In this document: piece after piece, positions 1 through 8,578 of the stretch
How positions within the stretch are numbered: position 1 is the stretch's first letter
Layout: each line of letters begins with the position of its first letter
Assembly (NCBI RefSeq): GCF_000422425.1
Contig: NZ_KE383830.1
Location: 46,460 to 110,459 of the forward strand
Reading direction: 5' to 3'
DNA length: 64,000 bases
Source of the DNA: Oceanospirillum beijerinckii DSM 7166
GTDB lineage: Bacteria > Pseudomonadota > Gammaproteobacteria > Pseudomonadales > Halomonadaceae
Translations under genes and position numbers: made by a program
The notes under the pieces: generated by a model
What the model saw: the letters and a program-made list of their open reading frames with translations, nothing else
Told to the model about the DNA's origin: nothing
Database searches by the model: none

Positions 1-7
1 CCAATAA

Positions 8-94
8 GCCCGGGTGGCGAAATTGGTAGACGCAAGGGACTTAAAATCCCTCGGTGGTAACACCGTGCCGGTTCGATTCCGGCCCCGGGCACCA
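8..94 (+). tRNA. tRNA-Leu (UAA anticodon)
   Basis: An 87-nt class II tRNA with the CCA end encoded. The acceptor arm pairs GCCCGGG (8-14) with CCCGGGC (84-90), followed by A and CCA. The anticodon stem AGGGA/TCCCT encloses the loop CTTAAAA with anticodon TAA at 42-44, which reads UUA leucine codons. A long variable arm is present and the T-arm GGTTCGATTCC is intact. Confidence 0.97.
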
Positions 95-118
95 TAGCTT
101 AAGCATGGTGCTTTTTTA
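89..118 (+). terminator. Rho-independent terminator of tRNA-Leu
   Basis: GCACCAT (89-95) pairs with ATGGTGC (105-111) around a 9-nt loop and is followed by a T-run at 112-117. The left arm uses the last bases of the tRNA and its CCA end, so the hairpin forms only on the primary transcript. Confidence 0.75.
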
Positions 119-426
119 GTTTTAGCCCTTTCAAAAATCTTCTGTGACAATCCATATTTTAGACTTTACCTTTTCTGAAGTGCAGCATTACATATTCAAG
201 AAAGGCAGGTTTCCTTACCTATGCTTTCTGAAAGTTAAAAAAGAGAGGTGCAGGGGTGCGGTTTAATCACTGTATGTCGAAATGGAATGGGCTATGATAA
301 TAGTGGTTAATGAGGCTAAATCTGAGATTGGTTCTTATAAAAGTCAGTCTTAATGTTGGGAGTAGGCAGTTGCTCGATAACGATCTGCTCAATCCTCCCG
401 CCCCCCTGCGATTAAGAAGTTTACAT
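119..426. other. Intergenic stretch without recognised gene
   Basis: Between the tRNA terminator and the end of the ArsR gene on the opposite strand I see no convincing open reading frame, RNA gene or hairpin terminator. The short open frames here have no ribosome binding site and no family resemblance. Confidence 0.5.
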
Positions 427-759
427 TTATTCGGTTGGGCAGTACATCTCGTGCAGCGTCCGAATAATTGTGCTTGCCCGGTCGCCATTCAGAGAATAGT
501 AAATTGTCTGAGACTCGCGACGGGTTTTTACCAGATTATCCCGACGCAGAACCGCCAGGTGTTGGGAAAGAGCGGACTGGCTTAGATCCAGTGACTCATT
601 CAGTTCACTTACCGACAGTTCTTTTCCTTCTAAGTAGCAAAGAATCATCAGTCTGTTTTCGTTTGCTAGTGCTTTCAGCAGTGCCGTAGCCGCTTTGGCA
701 TTGTCACGCATTGACACGATATCAACTTTTTCTTGGACAGATTCCTCGAAAGTCGCCAT
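427..759 (-). CDS. ArsR/SmtB-family regulator, HlyU-like
   Basis: A 110-residue winged helix-turn-helix DNA-binding protein. Residues about 25-95 form the ArsR fold. The recognition region (SVSELNESLDLSQSALSQHL) and the following wing (LRRDNLVKTRRESQTIYYSL) closely resemble Vibrio HlyU and the BigR/SqrR group. It keeps one cysteine in the ALANENRLMILCYL helix (Cys41) and one near the C terminus (Cys107). These are the positions where BigR/SqrR proteins form a redox- or sulfide-sensitive disulfide. No metal-binding CVC motif of classical ArsR proteins is present, so a thiol or redox switch is more likely than metal sensing. It is a single gene with no obvious target beside it. A palindrome just upstream may be its own operator. 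The family call is firm and the signal is inferred. Confidence 0.88.
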   Translation of the reverse strand: MATFEESVQEKVDIVSMRDNAKAATALLKALANENRLMILCYLEGKELSVSELNESLDLSQSALSQHLAVLRRDNLVKTRRESQTIYYSLNGDRASTIIRTLHEMYCPTE

Positions 760-775
760 TTATATTACTCGCTAG

Positions 776-788
776 AACTAATTTAGTT
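776..788. promoter_or_regulatory. Candidate autoregulatory operator of the ArsR-family gene
   Basis: AACTAA-T-TTAGTT is a perfect 6+1+6 palindrome 17 bp upstream of the ArsR-family start codon. Short AT-rich palindromes at this distance are usual operators for HlyU/BigR-type regulators. The assignment rests on position and symmetry only. Confidence 0.35.
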
Positions 789-960
789 TTTATTGATGTT
801 AGTATAAATCTTGCGGAGTTCAACAAAAATTAGTCTCATTTCCACAAAGCGGTTGATTATAAAGGGAGATTGCTTGGGATTAAAGTCGAGTATTCACTTT
901 ATTGTAATTGTCAACATTTTTGCGGGTCTGCTTTAGTATTACACTTTCTAATATATAGGG

Positions 961-1115
961 TTGTCGACAGTTTAATGGTTGGTTGTTTAGTATGCAAAAA
1001 CCGCTGTATGCCTCTGTATATAAGGCTGTAGGCTGATCTTCACCTTTTGTCTTAGTTTCAAAATCAGTATTTTCTATTAAAGTTGTCGACGATCTCGGGG
1101 GTGATGTGTCGACAA
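961..1115 (+). promoter_or_regulatory. Three GntR-type palindromes upstream of prpE
   Basis: Three near-copies of the palindrome TTGTCGACAA lie ahead of prpE: TTGTCGACAG at 961-970, TTGTCGACGA at 1083-1092 and GTGTCGACAA at 1106-1115. All keep the GTCGAC core. A weaker relative, TTGTCAACAT, sits at 909-918. Palindromes with a GT...AC core are typical operators of FadR-subfamily GntR regulators, and a GntR-type PrpR controls propionate genes in several gammaproteobacteria. No regulator gene is adjacent in this window. The two downstream sites lie 60-90 bp before the start codon, where binding could block transcription. Confidence 0.6.
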
Positions 1116-1174
1116 TCATAACCCCGAAAAAGTTAATACTTAATCATAACAAATACAAAAAGGGGTCTTATCCC

Positions 1175-3076
1175 ATGACCTATCAGGCCGAATACGAAAA
1201 ATCGATCAATCAACCGGAAGTTTTCTGGGCGGAAAAAGCTGAAGATATTCCTTGGCATACCAAACCCAATCAAATTCTGGGTAAAGATGAGTTTGGCACA
1301 GACCGCTGGTTTGTCGATGGAGAGCTGAATACCTGCTACGCCGCGTTGGACTATCACGTCGAAAACGGTCGTGGTAATCAGGTCGCGGTGTATTACGATT
1401 CCCCTGTGACTGATAGTAAAAAGAGTCTGACTTACTCTGAACTGCGTGATCAAGTCGCCACCTTTGCCGGTGCTTTAGCGGCTCAAGGTATAGAGAAAGG
1501 CGATCGTGTCATCATCTATATGCCGATGGTGAGTGAGGCGGTTGTTGCAATGCTGGCCTGTGCCCGTTTGGGGGCTGTGCACTCTGTTGTGTTTGGTGGC
1601 TTTGCGCCACATGAGTTAGCGGTACGTATTGATGATGCGAAGCCAAAGGCGATTGTATCAGCATCTTGTGGTATCGAAATCCAAAAAGTGATTCCTTACA
1701 AGGCGATGCTGGATAAAGCCATTGAGCTGGCTGAGCATAAGCCGGACTTCTGTGTACTGCTGCAACGTCCACAGGAAACTGCTGAACTGATCGAAGGTCG
1801 TGACTTTGATTGGCAGGAAATTATCGCTGATGCACAGCCTGCACCGTGCACGCCAGTAAAAGCGACTGACCCTCTGTATATTCTTTATACGTCGGGTACA
1901 ACCGGTAAGCCTAAAGGTGTTGTACGCGACAATGGTGGTCATGCTGTGGCGATGAAGTACAGCATGAAGGCGATCTATGATATGAACCCAGGTGAAGTCT
2001 TTATGGCGGCTTCCGACGTGGGTTGGGTTGTGGGTCACTCCTATATTGTTTATGCACCGCTGCTGGCGGGTTGTACCACCATCGTTTACGAAGGTAAGCC
2101 GGTACGTACCCCGGATTGCGGCGCTTTCTGGCGTTTGATTGAAGAATACAAGATCAAAGCCTTCTTCACCGCACCGACTGCTTTCCGTGCTGTGAAGAAA
2201 GAAGATCCAAACGGTGAAGAGCTGAAGAAGTACGATATCTCTTCGCTGAAAAACCTGTTCCTGGCTGGTGAGCGTCTGGATCCGCCAACTTTCTACTGGC
2301 TGCAAGAGCTGGTCGGTGTTCCGGTAGTGGATCACTGGTGGCAAACCGAAACAGGTTGGGCGATTGCTTCCAACCAGATGGGTATTGAGCCCCGTGAAGC
2401 TAAAGCGGGTTCTGCTACAGTACCGACTGCAGGCTTTAACGTGCAGATTCTGGACAGCAAAGGCAATCAGATGCCTGCGGGTGAGCAGGGTAGTGTTTGT
2501 ATTAAGCTGCCGATGGCTCCAGGCTCTCTGACCACAGTTTATGGCGATCCGGATCGTTTCCAGAACTCTTACCTATCCACCTTTGATGGTTACTACCTGA
2601 CGGGGGATGGCGGTTATATCGATGAAGATGGTTATATCTTTATCATGGGTCGTACCGATGATGTGATTAACGTTGCGGGTCACCGTTTGTCTACCGGTGA
2701 GATGGAAGAGATTATTGCGTCTCATGAAGGTGTGGCTGAGTGTGCGGTAATCGGTGTGAATGATGAGCTGAAAGGTCAGCTTCCGGTTGGACTGGTGACC
2801 ACGAAAGATGGCTATAACGCTTCCGATGAAGCCATTGAAGCGGAATTGGCAGCACTGGTACGTTCCGAGATCGGTGCAGTGGCGTGTTATAAGCAAACCA
2901 TCGTGGTAGATCGTCTGCCCAAGACCCGTTCCGGTAAGATCCTGCGTAATATTCTGCGCTCTATTGCAGACGGAAAGGAGTATCAGGTGCCATCCACGAT
3001 TGATGATCCTGCCAGCCTGCCGGAAATTGAAGCCATTATGGCCGAAAATAAGATCGGTTTGGCTGCTGATGCATAA
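1175..3076 (+). CDS. prpE: Propionyl-CoA synthetase (acyl-adenylate-forming)
   Basis: A 633-residue AMP-forming short-chain acyl-CoA synthetase that activates propionate (possibly acetate) to its CoA thioester. An N-terminal ACAS-type segment (YEKSINQPEVFWAEKA) is followed by the P-loop-like YTSGTTGKPKG, the GDGGYIDEDGYIFIMGRTDD hinge region and the C-terminal catalytic lysine in RSGKILRN. The match is closer to PrpE/ACSS3 than to Acs (for example VVDHWWQTETGW and the PSTIDDP tail). I chose ATG 1175, preceded by AAGGGG, over the upstream in-frame ATG at 1106. That codon lies on a GTCGAC operator and would add 23 non-conserved residues. It stands alone, without prpBCD. The RSGK lysine is the residue acetylated by Pat enzymes in related synthetases, and a Pat homologue lies at 19.3 kb. 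Confidence 0.9.
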   Translation: MTYQAEYEKSINQPEVFWAEKAEDIPWHTKPNQILGKDEFGTDRWFVDGELNTCYAALDYHVENGRGNQVAVYYDSPVTDSKKSLTYSELRDQVATFAGALAAQGIEKGDRVIIYMPMVSEAVVAMLACARLGAVHSVVFGGFAPHELAVRIDDAKPKAIVSASCGIEIQKVIPYKAMLDKAIELAEHKPDFCVLLQRPQETAELIEGRDFDWQEIIADAQPAPCTPVKATDPLYILYTSGTTGKPKGVVRDNGGHAVAMKYSMKAIYDMNPGEVFMAASDVGWVVGHSYIVYAPLLAGCTTIVYEGKPVRTPDCGAFWRLIEEYKIKAFFTAPTAFRAVKKEDPNGEELKKYDISSLKNLFLAGERLDPPTFYWLQELVGVPVVDHWWQTETGWAIASNQMGIEPREAKAGSATVPTAGFNVQILDSKGNQMPAGEQGSVCIKLPMAPGSLTTVYGDPDRFQNSYLSTFDGYYLTGDGGYIDEDGYIFIMGRTDDVINVAGHRLSTGEMEEIIASHEGVAECAVIGVNDELKGQLPVGLVTTKDGYNASDEAIEAELAALVRSEIGAVACYKQTIVVDRLPKTRSGKILRNILRSIADGKEYQVPSTIDDPASLPEIEAIMAENKIGLAADA

Positions 3077-3258
3077 TTTGAGGTTTAACCGATTTGTGCT
3101 CAATCCTATCCCGATGAGCTGCCACTCAGTCAGCTTCCGTTTCGGCGGAGGCTGATAAACACTCAGTCCTGAAGATGAATGTTTTGGTTTGAGTGTGCCA
3201 TTGCATTCTTCAGGTACGGGTGTTCGGGATTTACATTGTAATCTGTTTTGCCTCTTTG

Positions 3259-3288
3259 ACCGGCTGATTAATTCAGCCGGTTTTTTTG
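3259..3288 (+). terminator. Rho-independent terminator downstream of prpE
   Basis: ACCGGCTGA (3259-3267) pairs with TCAGCCGGT (3273-3281) around a 5-nt loop and is followed by a run of seven T. It separates prpE from the glutathione reductase gene. Confidence 0.85.
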
Positions 3289-3356
3289 TATCTAAAATTT
3301 CTTAGGGCTTATGTTAGACTGTGCTGAATAACTGAGTGACAAGCTAAGGAATTTCT

Positions 3357-4718
3357 ATGAGTCGTTTTGATTTTGATCTGTTTGTTATCGGTGCGGGCTC
3401 CGGTGGTGTTCGTGCAGCACGTACCGCTGCAGGTTTAGGTAAAAAAGTCGCGGTAGCTGAAGGCCGTTTTCTGGGCGGTACTTGTGTGAATATCGGTTGT
3501 GTGCCGAAGAAACTGTTCTCCTATGGTTCTCACTTTCATGAAGAGTTTGAACAGGCCGCAGGTTTTGGTTGGTCTGTTGGTGCACAGAGCTTTGATTGGC
3601 CAACATTGCGCGATAACAAAACCAAAGAGATTGAGCGCTTAAATGGCATCTACCATAACCTGCTGGTGAACTCTGGTGTTGAACTGGTTGAGGGCTACGC
3701 TTCCGTTAAAGGTGCTAATGAAGTTGAAGTAGATGGCAAAACCTATACAACGGAATATATCCTGATTGCCACGGGTGCCAAGCCTTTTACGCCTGAGTTC
3801 CCGGGCAGTGAGCATACGGTCAGCTCTGATGAAGTGTTCTATTTGGAGGAATTTCCTAAGCGTACCCTGGTGCTGGGCGGCGGTTATATTGCGGTGGAAT
3901 TTGCCGGTATTTTCCAGGGCTTGGGTGCGGAAAGTCACCTGGTTTACCGTGGCGAGCTGCCTCTGCGTGGCTTCGACGAAGAGGTGCGCCAGTTCGCCTG
4001 TGATGAGATTCGCAAAAAAGGCGTGAACTTCCATCTGGAAGTGAATATTCAGCAGGTTGAGAAACAAGACTCGGGTTTGCTGGTTACTCTGACCGATGGT
4101 AGTCAACTGGAAGTGGATCTGGTGCTATGTGCTACAGGTCGTGTACCGAATATTGATGGTCTGGGTCTTGAAACGGTTGGCGTTGAAACTGGTCGTGGCG
4201 GTGCGATTCAGGTATCTGAAGGGTTCCAAACCAGTGTGCCGTCTATCTATGCACTGGGCGATGTGATCAACCGTATGCAGCTGACACCGGTAGCACTGGC
4301 TGAGGCTATGGTACTAGTGAATAACCTGTTCCAGCCTGAACTACCGACTAAAACTATGGATTACAGTAATATTCCAACGGCGGTGTTCTGCCATCCCAAT
4401 ATAGCAACAGTCGGTTTGACCGAAGAGCAGGCTCGTGAACAGTTCGATCAGGTCGCTATTTATAGCGCGTCTTTCCGTCCTCTGAAGCATACCCTGTCAG
4501 GTTCTGAAGAGCGTCATCTGATGAAGCTGGTAGTGGATGCTACCTCGGATAAAGTGGTGGGTGCCCATATGGTGGGCCAGGATGCCGGCGAAGTGATGCA
4601 GGGTATCGGTGTGGCTATTAAAGCCGGTGCGACTAAGGCGATGTTTGATAGCACCATTGGTATCCACCCAACAGGGGCGGAAGAGTTTGTTACTATGCGA
4701 ACCGTAACGCGGAATTAA
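3357..4718 (+). CDS. gor: Glutathione-disulfide reductase
   Basis: A 453-residue class I flavoprotein disulfide reductase that uses NADPH to regenerate glutathione in the cytoplasm. The FAD dinucleotide fold [11 protein letters not shown] is near the start. The redox-active pair sits in [13 protein letters not shown] (Cys43, Cys48), the NAD(P)-binding fold is [12 protein letters not shown], and the C-terminal HPTGAEEF carries the His-Glu dyad typical of this family. The length matches bacterial Gor (about 450). An AAGGA box precedes the ATG. It appears to be monocistronic, ending before the hairpin at 4809-4838. Confidence 0.95.
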   Translation: MSRFDFDLFVIGAGSGGVRAARTAAGLGKKVAVAEGRFLGGTCVNIGCVPKKLFSYGSHFHEEFEQAAGFGWSVGAQSFDWPTLRDNKTKEIERLNGIYHNLLVNSGVELVEGYASVKGANEVEVDGKTYTTEYILIATGAKPFTPEFPGSEHTVSSDEVFYLEEFPKRTLVLGGGYIAVEFAGIFQGLGAESHLVYRGELPLRGFDEEVRQFACDEIRKKGVNFHLEVNIQQVEKQDSGLLVTLTDGSQLEVDLVLCATGRVPNIDGLGLETVGVETGRGGAIQVSEGFQTSVPSIYALGDVINRMQLTPVALAEAMVLVNNLFQPELPTKTMDYSNIPTAVFCHPNIATVGLTEEQAREQFDQVAIYSASFRPLKHTLSGSEERHLMKLVVDATSDKVVGAHMVGQDAGEVMQGIGVAIKAGATKAMFDSTIGIHPTGAEEFVTMRTVTRN

Positions 4719-4801
4719 TCACAACCTGTTAAAGCAAGTTGAAGCTGGATGGATTAGGGCTGATTGCTGTTCAATGAATCAGTGGGATCTGCTCTTTGAC
4801 A

Positions 4802-4838
4802 TATAAAAATGCGCTTTAGTCGAAAGACTAAAGCGCAT
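4802..4838 (-). terminator. Terminator of the SCP2-domain gene
   Basis: A perfect 13-bp stem with a GAAA/TTTC loop (arms 4809-4821 and 4826-4838). Read on the minus strand it is followed by ATTTTTATAT, so it terminates the SCP2 gene. It may also stop read-through from gor. Confidence 0.8.
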
Positions 4839-4911
4839 CGGCAGGCGAGAAGCAGTAATCCGGTTGTCTGAAAGTGCTGTTTCTAAACTCTTTCAGATAT
4901 AACCGTTTTAC

Positions 4912-5226
4912 TTACATATCGAATAGGCTATTCAGCTTGGTCGCAAGCATCATATTACCTTCAGCTTTTACCTTTCCGGTCATAAACGCAGTCATACCGT
5001 TTACTTCACCGGATAGCAGGCCTTTCAGGGTATCTTTGTTCATCTTCAGAGTTACAGATGGATCATCGTGCTCGCCTGTTTCGATGATGCAAGCGCCATC
5101 TTTGATTTCGATAAAGTAATCATTATCGTCAGAGATGCAGAATTGGAACACTTCATCCATGCCCTGAGCGGCATCAGCATTGAATTTGTTTTGAAGATTG
5201 TTCAGAGTGGTGGCTACATCTGTCAT
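4912..5226 (-). CDS. SCP2 sterol-transfer domain protein
   Basis: A 104-residue stand-alone SCP2 domain. The features are an acidic N-terminal helix, FEI/YFIEIKDG-type beta strands, DPSVTLKMNKDTLKGLLSGEVNGMTAFMTGKVKAEG-like features (seen as separate short motifs SVTLKM, GLLSGE, FMTGKVKAEG) and a C-terminal LFDM. SCP2 domains bind fatty acids, acyl-CoA or other lipids in a hydrophobic tunnel. No signal peptide or membrane segment is present, so it is cytosolic. I placed the start at ATG 5226, which has an AAGG box and matches the family start, not 36 nt upstream. A perfect TTCAAAC-N4-GTTTGAA palindrome upstream suggests control by a PsrA-type fatty-acid-responsive repressor. The exact ligand cannot be told. 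Confidence 0.88.
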   Translation of the reverse strand: MTDVATTLNNLQNKFNADAAQGMDEVFQFCISDDNDYFIEIKDGACIIETGEHDDPSVTLKMNKDTLKGLLSGEVNGMTAFMTGKVKAEGNMMLATKLNSLFDM

Positions 5227-5272
5227 GGCTAAGACCTTATATCTAATTGTTGTGTTGATCATTCAAGCTTAT

Positions 5273-5290
5273 TTCAAACATACGTTTGAA
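5273..5290. promoter_or_regulatory. PsrA-like operator upstream of SCP2 gene
   Basis: TTCAAACATACGTTTGAA is a perfect 18-bp palindrome 46 bp before the SCP2 start codon. It fits the published PsrA pattern (G/C)AAAC-N2-4-GTTTG(G/C). PsrA is a TetR-family repressor of fatty-acid oxidation genes relieved by long-chain acyl compounds. The site makes biological sense for a lipid-binding protein, but no psrA gene is in the window. Confidence 0.6.
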
Positions 5291-5511
5291 TCAACCCCTT
5301 GTTGTACTTAAAATTATAGCCAGCGAAACATAAGTATTTTGATATTCTCCTCTCAGGATGGAGAAAAAAGGCGTATCCAGTGTTCTTAGATACTTTGTTT
5401 CGCAGCTTTACAGGTGATTAGTGCAAGCTGCAGTACTTTAATCTAAAAATGATACACAGTAATTTAGGCATGCTGTATGCTTACTGGCAGAAAAGAATGT
5501 GGGAGTTGTCC

Positions 5512-6579
5512 GTGTACGATTTTTTTAGTGAATATGGAATTTTCCTTGCAAAAACAGTGACTTTAGTTGTGCTGTTTGTTGGAAGTATTTTGACAATTAT
5601 TGTGGCTGCAAGCCAGAATAAGAAGAAACCGGGTGAAGGTGAAATTGAGATTGAGCATCTGAATGAGAAGCTGGCTCATACCACGCAAGGCATTAAAGAA
5701 GCAGTATTTGAAAAATCTCTGTTTGAGCATGAAGCCAAAGTAGAGAAAAAAGCTGAAAAAGAAAAACATAAAGCCACCAAGCACAAAAAAGGTCAGCCTT
5801 ATCATGACGATGGCCGTAAGCGTATGTTCGTGCTTAATTTTGATGGTGACATCCGTGCGTCTGATGTGGCTTCTTTGCGTGAAACCATCTCAGCGGTACT
5901 GACTATTGCCCGTCCTGAGCAGGATGAGGTTGTGGTTAAGCTGGAAAGTGGCGGTGGTATGGTGCATAGCTACGGTCTGGCGGCTTCCCAGTTACAGCGT
6001 ATTACCAGCAAGCAGATTAACCTGACTGTCTGTGTCGATGAGGTAGCGGCCAGTGGCGGTTATATGATGGCATGCACTGCCAATAAGATTCTGGCGGCCC
6101 CTTTTGCGATAGTGGGATCTATCGGTGTAGTGGCTCAGATTCCAAACTTTCATCGTCTGTTGAAGAAGAATGATATCGACTATGAAGTACTGACTGCGGG
6201 TGAGTACAAGCGCACCATGACTGTGTTTGGTGAAAATACAGAGGAAGGGCGTAAGAAATTTGTTCATGATCTGAACGAAACCCATGACCTGTTTAAAGAT
6301 TACATTCATCAGCAGCGTCCGGAATTGGATCTGTCTCAGGTTGCTAATGGCGATGTCTGGTATGGCGTACAGGCGATGGATCTGGGCTTGATTGATGCTA
6401 TCAAGACCAGTGATGAGTATCTAATGGATGCTTGTGACGAGTCTGATGTTTATTTGGTCACCTACGAAGTGAAAACAGGCTTTATGGATAAGCTGGGAGA
6501 GATGGTGTCTATCGCTGCTGAGAAAACTACGGATCGCTTCTTAACCCGCGCACGTCGTGCTGAGATTGAGCGTAGTTAA
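5512..6579 (+). CDS. sohB: Inner-membrane serine peptidase SohB
   Basis: A 355-residue member of the SppA/S49 signal-peptide-peptidase family (E. coli SohB is 349). A short N terminus YDFFSEYGIFLAKTV leads into one membrane helix (about residues 10-32). A charged lysine-rich cytoplasmic stretch (KKAEKEKHKATKHKK) follows, then an N-terminal peptidase-S49 region and the S49 core. The core has the catalytic serine in DEVAASGGYMMAC and a downstream Lys in the GAEYKR-like stretch TAGEYKRTMTVF. I prefer the GTG start at 5512 because GGGAG lies 6 nt before it and because SohB proteins begin at this point. An ATG at 5497 and one at 5449 are in frame alternatives. It is followed immediately by a strong terminator. 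Confidence 0.9.
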   Translation: MYDFFSEYGIFLAKTVTLVVLFVGSILTIIVAASQNKKKPGEGEIEIEHLNEKLAHTTQGIKEAVFEKSLFEHEAKVEKKAEKEKHKATKHKKGQPYHDDGRKRMFVLNFDGDIRASDVASLRETISAVLTIARPEQDEVVVKLESGGGMVHSYGLAASQLQRITSKQINLTVCVDEVAASGGYMMACTANKILAAPFAIVGSIGVVAQIPNFHRLLKKNDIDYEVLTAGEYKRTMTVFGENTEEGRKKFVHDLNETHDLFKDYIHQQRPELDLSQVANGDVWYGVQAMDLGLIDAIKTSDEYLMDACDESDVYLVTYEVKTGFMDKLGEMVSIAAEKTTDRFLTRARRAEIERS

Positions 6580-6602
6580 TCTACTCTCATTGGAACAACG
6601 CT

Positions 6603-6638
6603 AACAAAGGCCATTGTTTCTAATGGCCTTTGTTTTTT
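6603..6638 (+). terminator. Rho-independent terminator downstream of sohB
   Basis: AACAAAGGCCATT (6603-6615) pairs with AATGGCCTTTGTT (6622-6634) around a 6-nt loop, then a T-run to 6638. Confidence 0.88.
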
Positions 6639-6671
6639 ACTATTGGCAGAAGCTTGTGTCTGTCAGCCTTT

Positions 6672-7052
6672 TTAACGCCACTCTTCTGGTGCTTTCTCTT
6701 CCTGGTTACCCGCTTCCAGCCATGCACCATAGCCACCCAGCATATTAATTACCTTAGTAAAGCCCATCTGTTGCAGGGTATATGTGGCCAGAGCGCCGCG
6801 GCCGCCAGCTTGGCAGTAAACAATAATCTCACGATCCTTATCACTTAGAGCTGGGTGTTCAGGGGCACGGAACTCAATCACGCCACGGGGTAGATCAACC
6901 GCATTGGGTATATGACCCTGCATAAATTCCTGGGGTTCGCGTACATCCAGTGCTAGTGCACCCTCTTGTAAGCGTTGTGCAGCTGTAGCTACATCACATT
7001 CCTCAATAGCGCTTTTAGCTTGAGCAACAAAATCCTGGGTAGTCAGTGCCAT
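6672..7052 (-). CDS. Rhodanese-like sulfurtransferase domain protein
   Basis: A single 126-residue rhodanese domain. It has ALDVREPQEFMQGHIPNA (CH2A/CH2B type) and the active-site loop YCQAGGRGALAT with its catalytic cysteine and the Arg six residues on, then the MGFTKVINMLGGYGAWLEAG ending. Such small rhodaneses carry sulfane sulfur as a cysteine persulfide; the acceptor is unknown. No signal peptide is seen. I used ATG 7052 (GAGG 9 nt upstream) and not the ATG at 7067, whose codon is next to that Shine-Dalgarno box. It stands alone between sohB (convergent) and parB. Confidence 0.88.
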   Translation of the reverse strand: MALTTQDFVAQAKSAIEECDVATAAQRLQEGALALDVREPQEFMQGHIPNAVDLPRGVIEFRAPEHPALSDKDREIIVYCQAGGRGALATYTLQQMGFTKVINMLGGYGAWLEAGNQEEKAPEEWR

Positions 7053-7252
7053 GGAGTCATACCTCATATAGTCAGTTTAGTAGGATTATACTAATTGAGG
7101 GTTTTCTTATAAAGCGTGTTTTTGGCTAACGGCGTTTGAGATAGCGAAACAGACTGCAATTTATTACTTGAATCCAAGAAGCATTGAGTCGCAGTCTTTT
7201 CTAGAAACGTGGATTAGTGTTACAGCCTCAACCTGGCTTTCCTGTGAAACAA

Positions 7253-7260
7253 GGGGGGGG
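7253..7260. repeat. Run of eight G next to the parB stop codon
   Basis: Eight consecutive G at 7253-7260 touch the complement of the parB stop codon. Outside the reading frame it has no coding effect. It is a length-unstable or error-prone tract. Confidence 0.7.
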
Positions 7261-8316
7261 CTAGTGCTGCCTATGCTCCTGGACAAATTGTTGCCAAAGA
7301 GGCTGTAGGCTGGCTGAGCCTAGATTGTTCTGTAACTGCAGGAATTGGGTGAACTTTTTCTCCAGCTGAGCCAGTGGCAGGCTGAGTAACTCAATACCTG
7401 TCAGTTGAGCCAGAGGCAGGTGTTTAAACTCTTTAATCAAACAAACCAGAGGATCACTGTCTGATCGATTGGCTTTGCTTTGACTCTGGTTTTGGCCGAA
7501 GGTCGAAGCGTCTGTCACAAGTTCAGGATAATGGCTTTCCGGCAGTGGGCTCTGGCTTTGAGAGTGCTCCCGAGTTTGGTCGTGTTCTTTAATTTGGCTA
7601 CTTAAACTAAGCTCCTTCCGAGCTTGCTCAACCTTGGCGCGTAAGCCACCCTCACTATTACCTTCCATCGCTTCGGCAATCAAACGGTCAGCCGTTGCTT
7701 CATCTTCCTGGTGCAGTTTAGCCAGGCTGTTCAAGGTATTAATATCCTGCACGGCACTGGTCGTTGCCAGGTTCTGGACCGCATCAGGGGCGTTTAGCAG
7801 AGATAAGCGTTTGGATAGCCAGCTGGGGGAGCGGCCAATGGCTTCTGCAACCTGCTTTTTACTACCGGCGAGCGCGACCATTTTCTGTAAGGCTTTAGCT
7901 TCTTCCAGTGGTGCGACATCTTCTCGTTGATTATTTTCGATAATCTGCAGGGCAAGTACATCAACGTCGTTGGGGCTGCGAATCAGTGCAGGGATAGCGG
8001 TTTTATCCGTAAACTGATGGGCGCGCCAACGGCGCTCACCTATCACAATTCTGTATTGATCTGCATGACCGGTGGGCTGGACTACGATAGGTTGCAGCAG
8101 ACCGTTTTCCTGAATACTTTGGGCCAGATCCAGTAGACTGTCTTCATCAAAAGTCTGGCGGGGTTGGTCTGGGTCCGGGATGACCTGGTCCAGTCGCAAT
8201 TCTATGACTTCTGATGAGTTGTGCTGCAATTCATTGTTTAGGGTTAACAGCAAGCTGCTACTGGTTGACTCTGTATTCTTGTCTGCAGCGTTTGTGTCGT
8301 GTGGATCCGTAATCAT
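7261..8316 (-). CDS. Solitary ParB/RepB/Spo0J-family protein
   Basis: A 351-residue ParB-family protein. After a Ser/Thr/Asn-rich N terminus, the ParB/Srx CTPase domain runs from about residue 38 (IELRLDQVIPDPDQPRQTFDEDSL). It contains the nucleotide-binding GERRWRAHQF box and the ENNQREDVAPLEEA motif. A KorB-type helix-turn-helix follows (KKQVAEAIGRSPSWLSKRLSLLN), then a polar linker and a C-terminal domain. The expected partner ParA is absent on both sides. The N-terminal extension and the Gln/Ser-rich linker also differ from the chromosomal ParB of the parAB locus. It is therefore probably an accessory or plasmid/ICE-derived ParB, or a noc-like DNA-binding CTPase. It is flanked by single-gene units on both sides. 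Confidence 0.85.
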   Translation of the reverse strand: MITDPHDTNAADKNTESTSSSLLLTLNNELQHNSSEVIELRLDQVIPDPDQPRQTFDEDSLLDLAQSIQENGLLQPIVVQPTGHADQYRIVIGERRWRAHQFTDKTAIPALIRSPNDVDVLALQIIENNQREDVAPLEEAKALQKMVALAGSKKQVAEAIGRSPSWLSKRLSLLNAPDAVQNLATTSAVQDINTLNSLAKLHQEDEATADRLIAEAMEGNSEGGLRAKVEQARKELSLSSQIKEHDQTREHSQSQSPLPESHYPELVTDASTFGQNQSQSKANRSDSDPLVCLIKEFKHLPLAQLTGIELLSLPLAQLEKKFTQFLQLQNNLGSASLQPLWQQFVQEHRQH

Positions 8317-8578
8317 GTAGGCCTCCCGAAATCCTGGCGAAGATATTGTACATAGTCTTGAGTGAATGTCTTCGTATTTGCGGTATTTAAGTACAACTGC
8401 ACCTTTAGTCTTGGGTCGGGATTGTATTGATATGTGTCAACAAGAAAAGATTAACTTCCTTTTAGCATGGCTACGCCCGTCAAATAAATAATACACAAAT
8501 GATAATGCGGGTTAAGTATTAAGTAATACTTTGTTGCAGAGCTTGATAAGAGATAACCTTTGATTGAGGACGACCCAT

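Noticed and set aside
1106-1174. Upstream start for prpE at 1106
   Set aside because: Adds 23 residues not expected in the family, and its ATG falls inside a GTCGAC operator; the ATG at 1175 has a proper ribosome site.
3130-3155. Short hairpin TCAGCTTCC…GGAGGCTGA after prpE
   Set aside because: No T-run follows; the real terminator is the perfect hairpin at 3259-3288.
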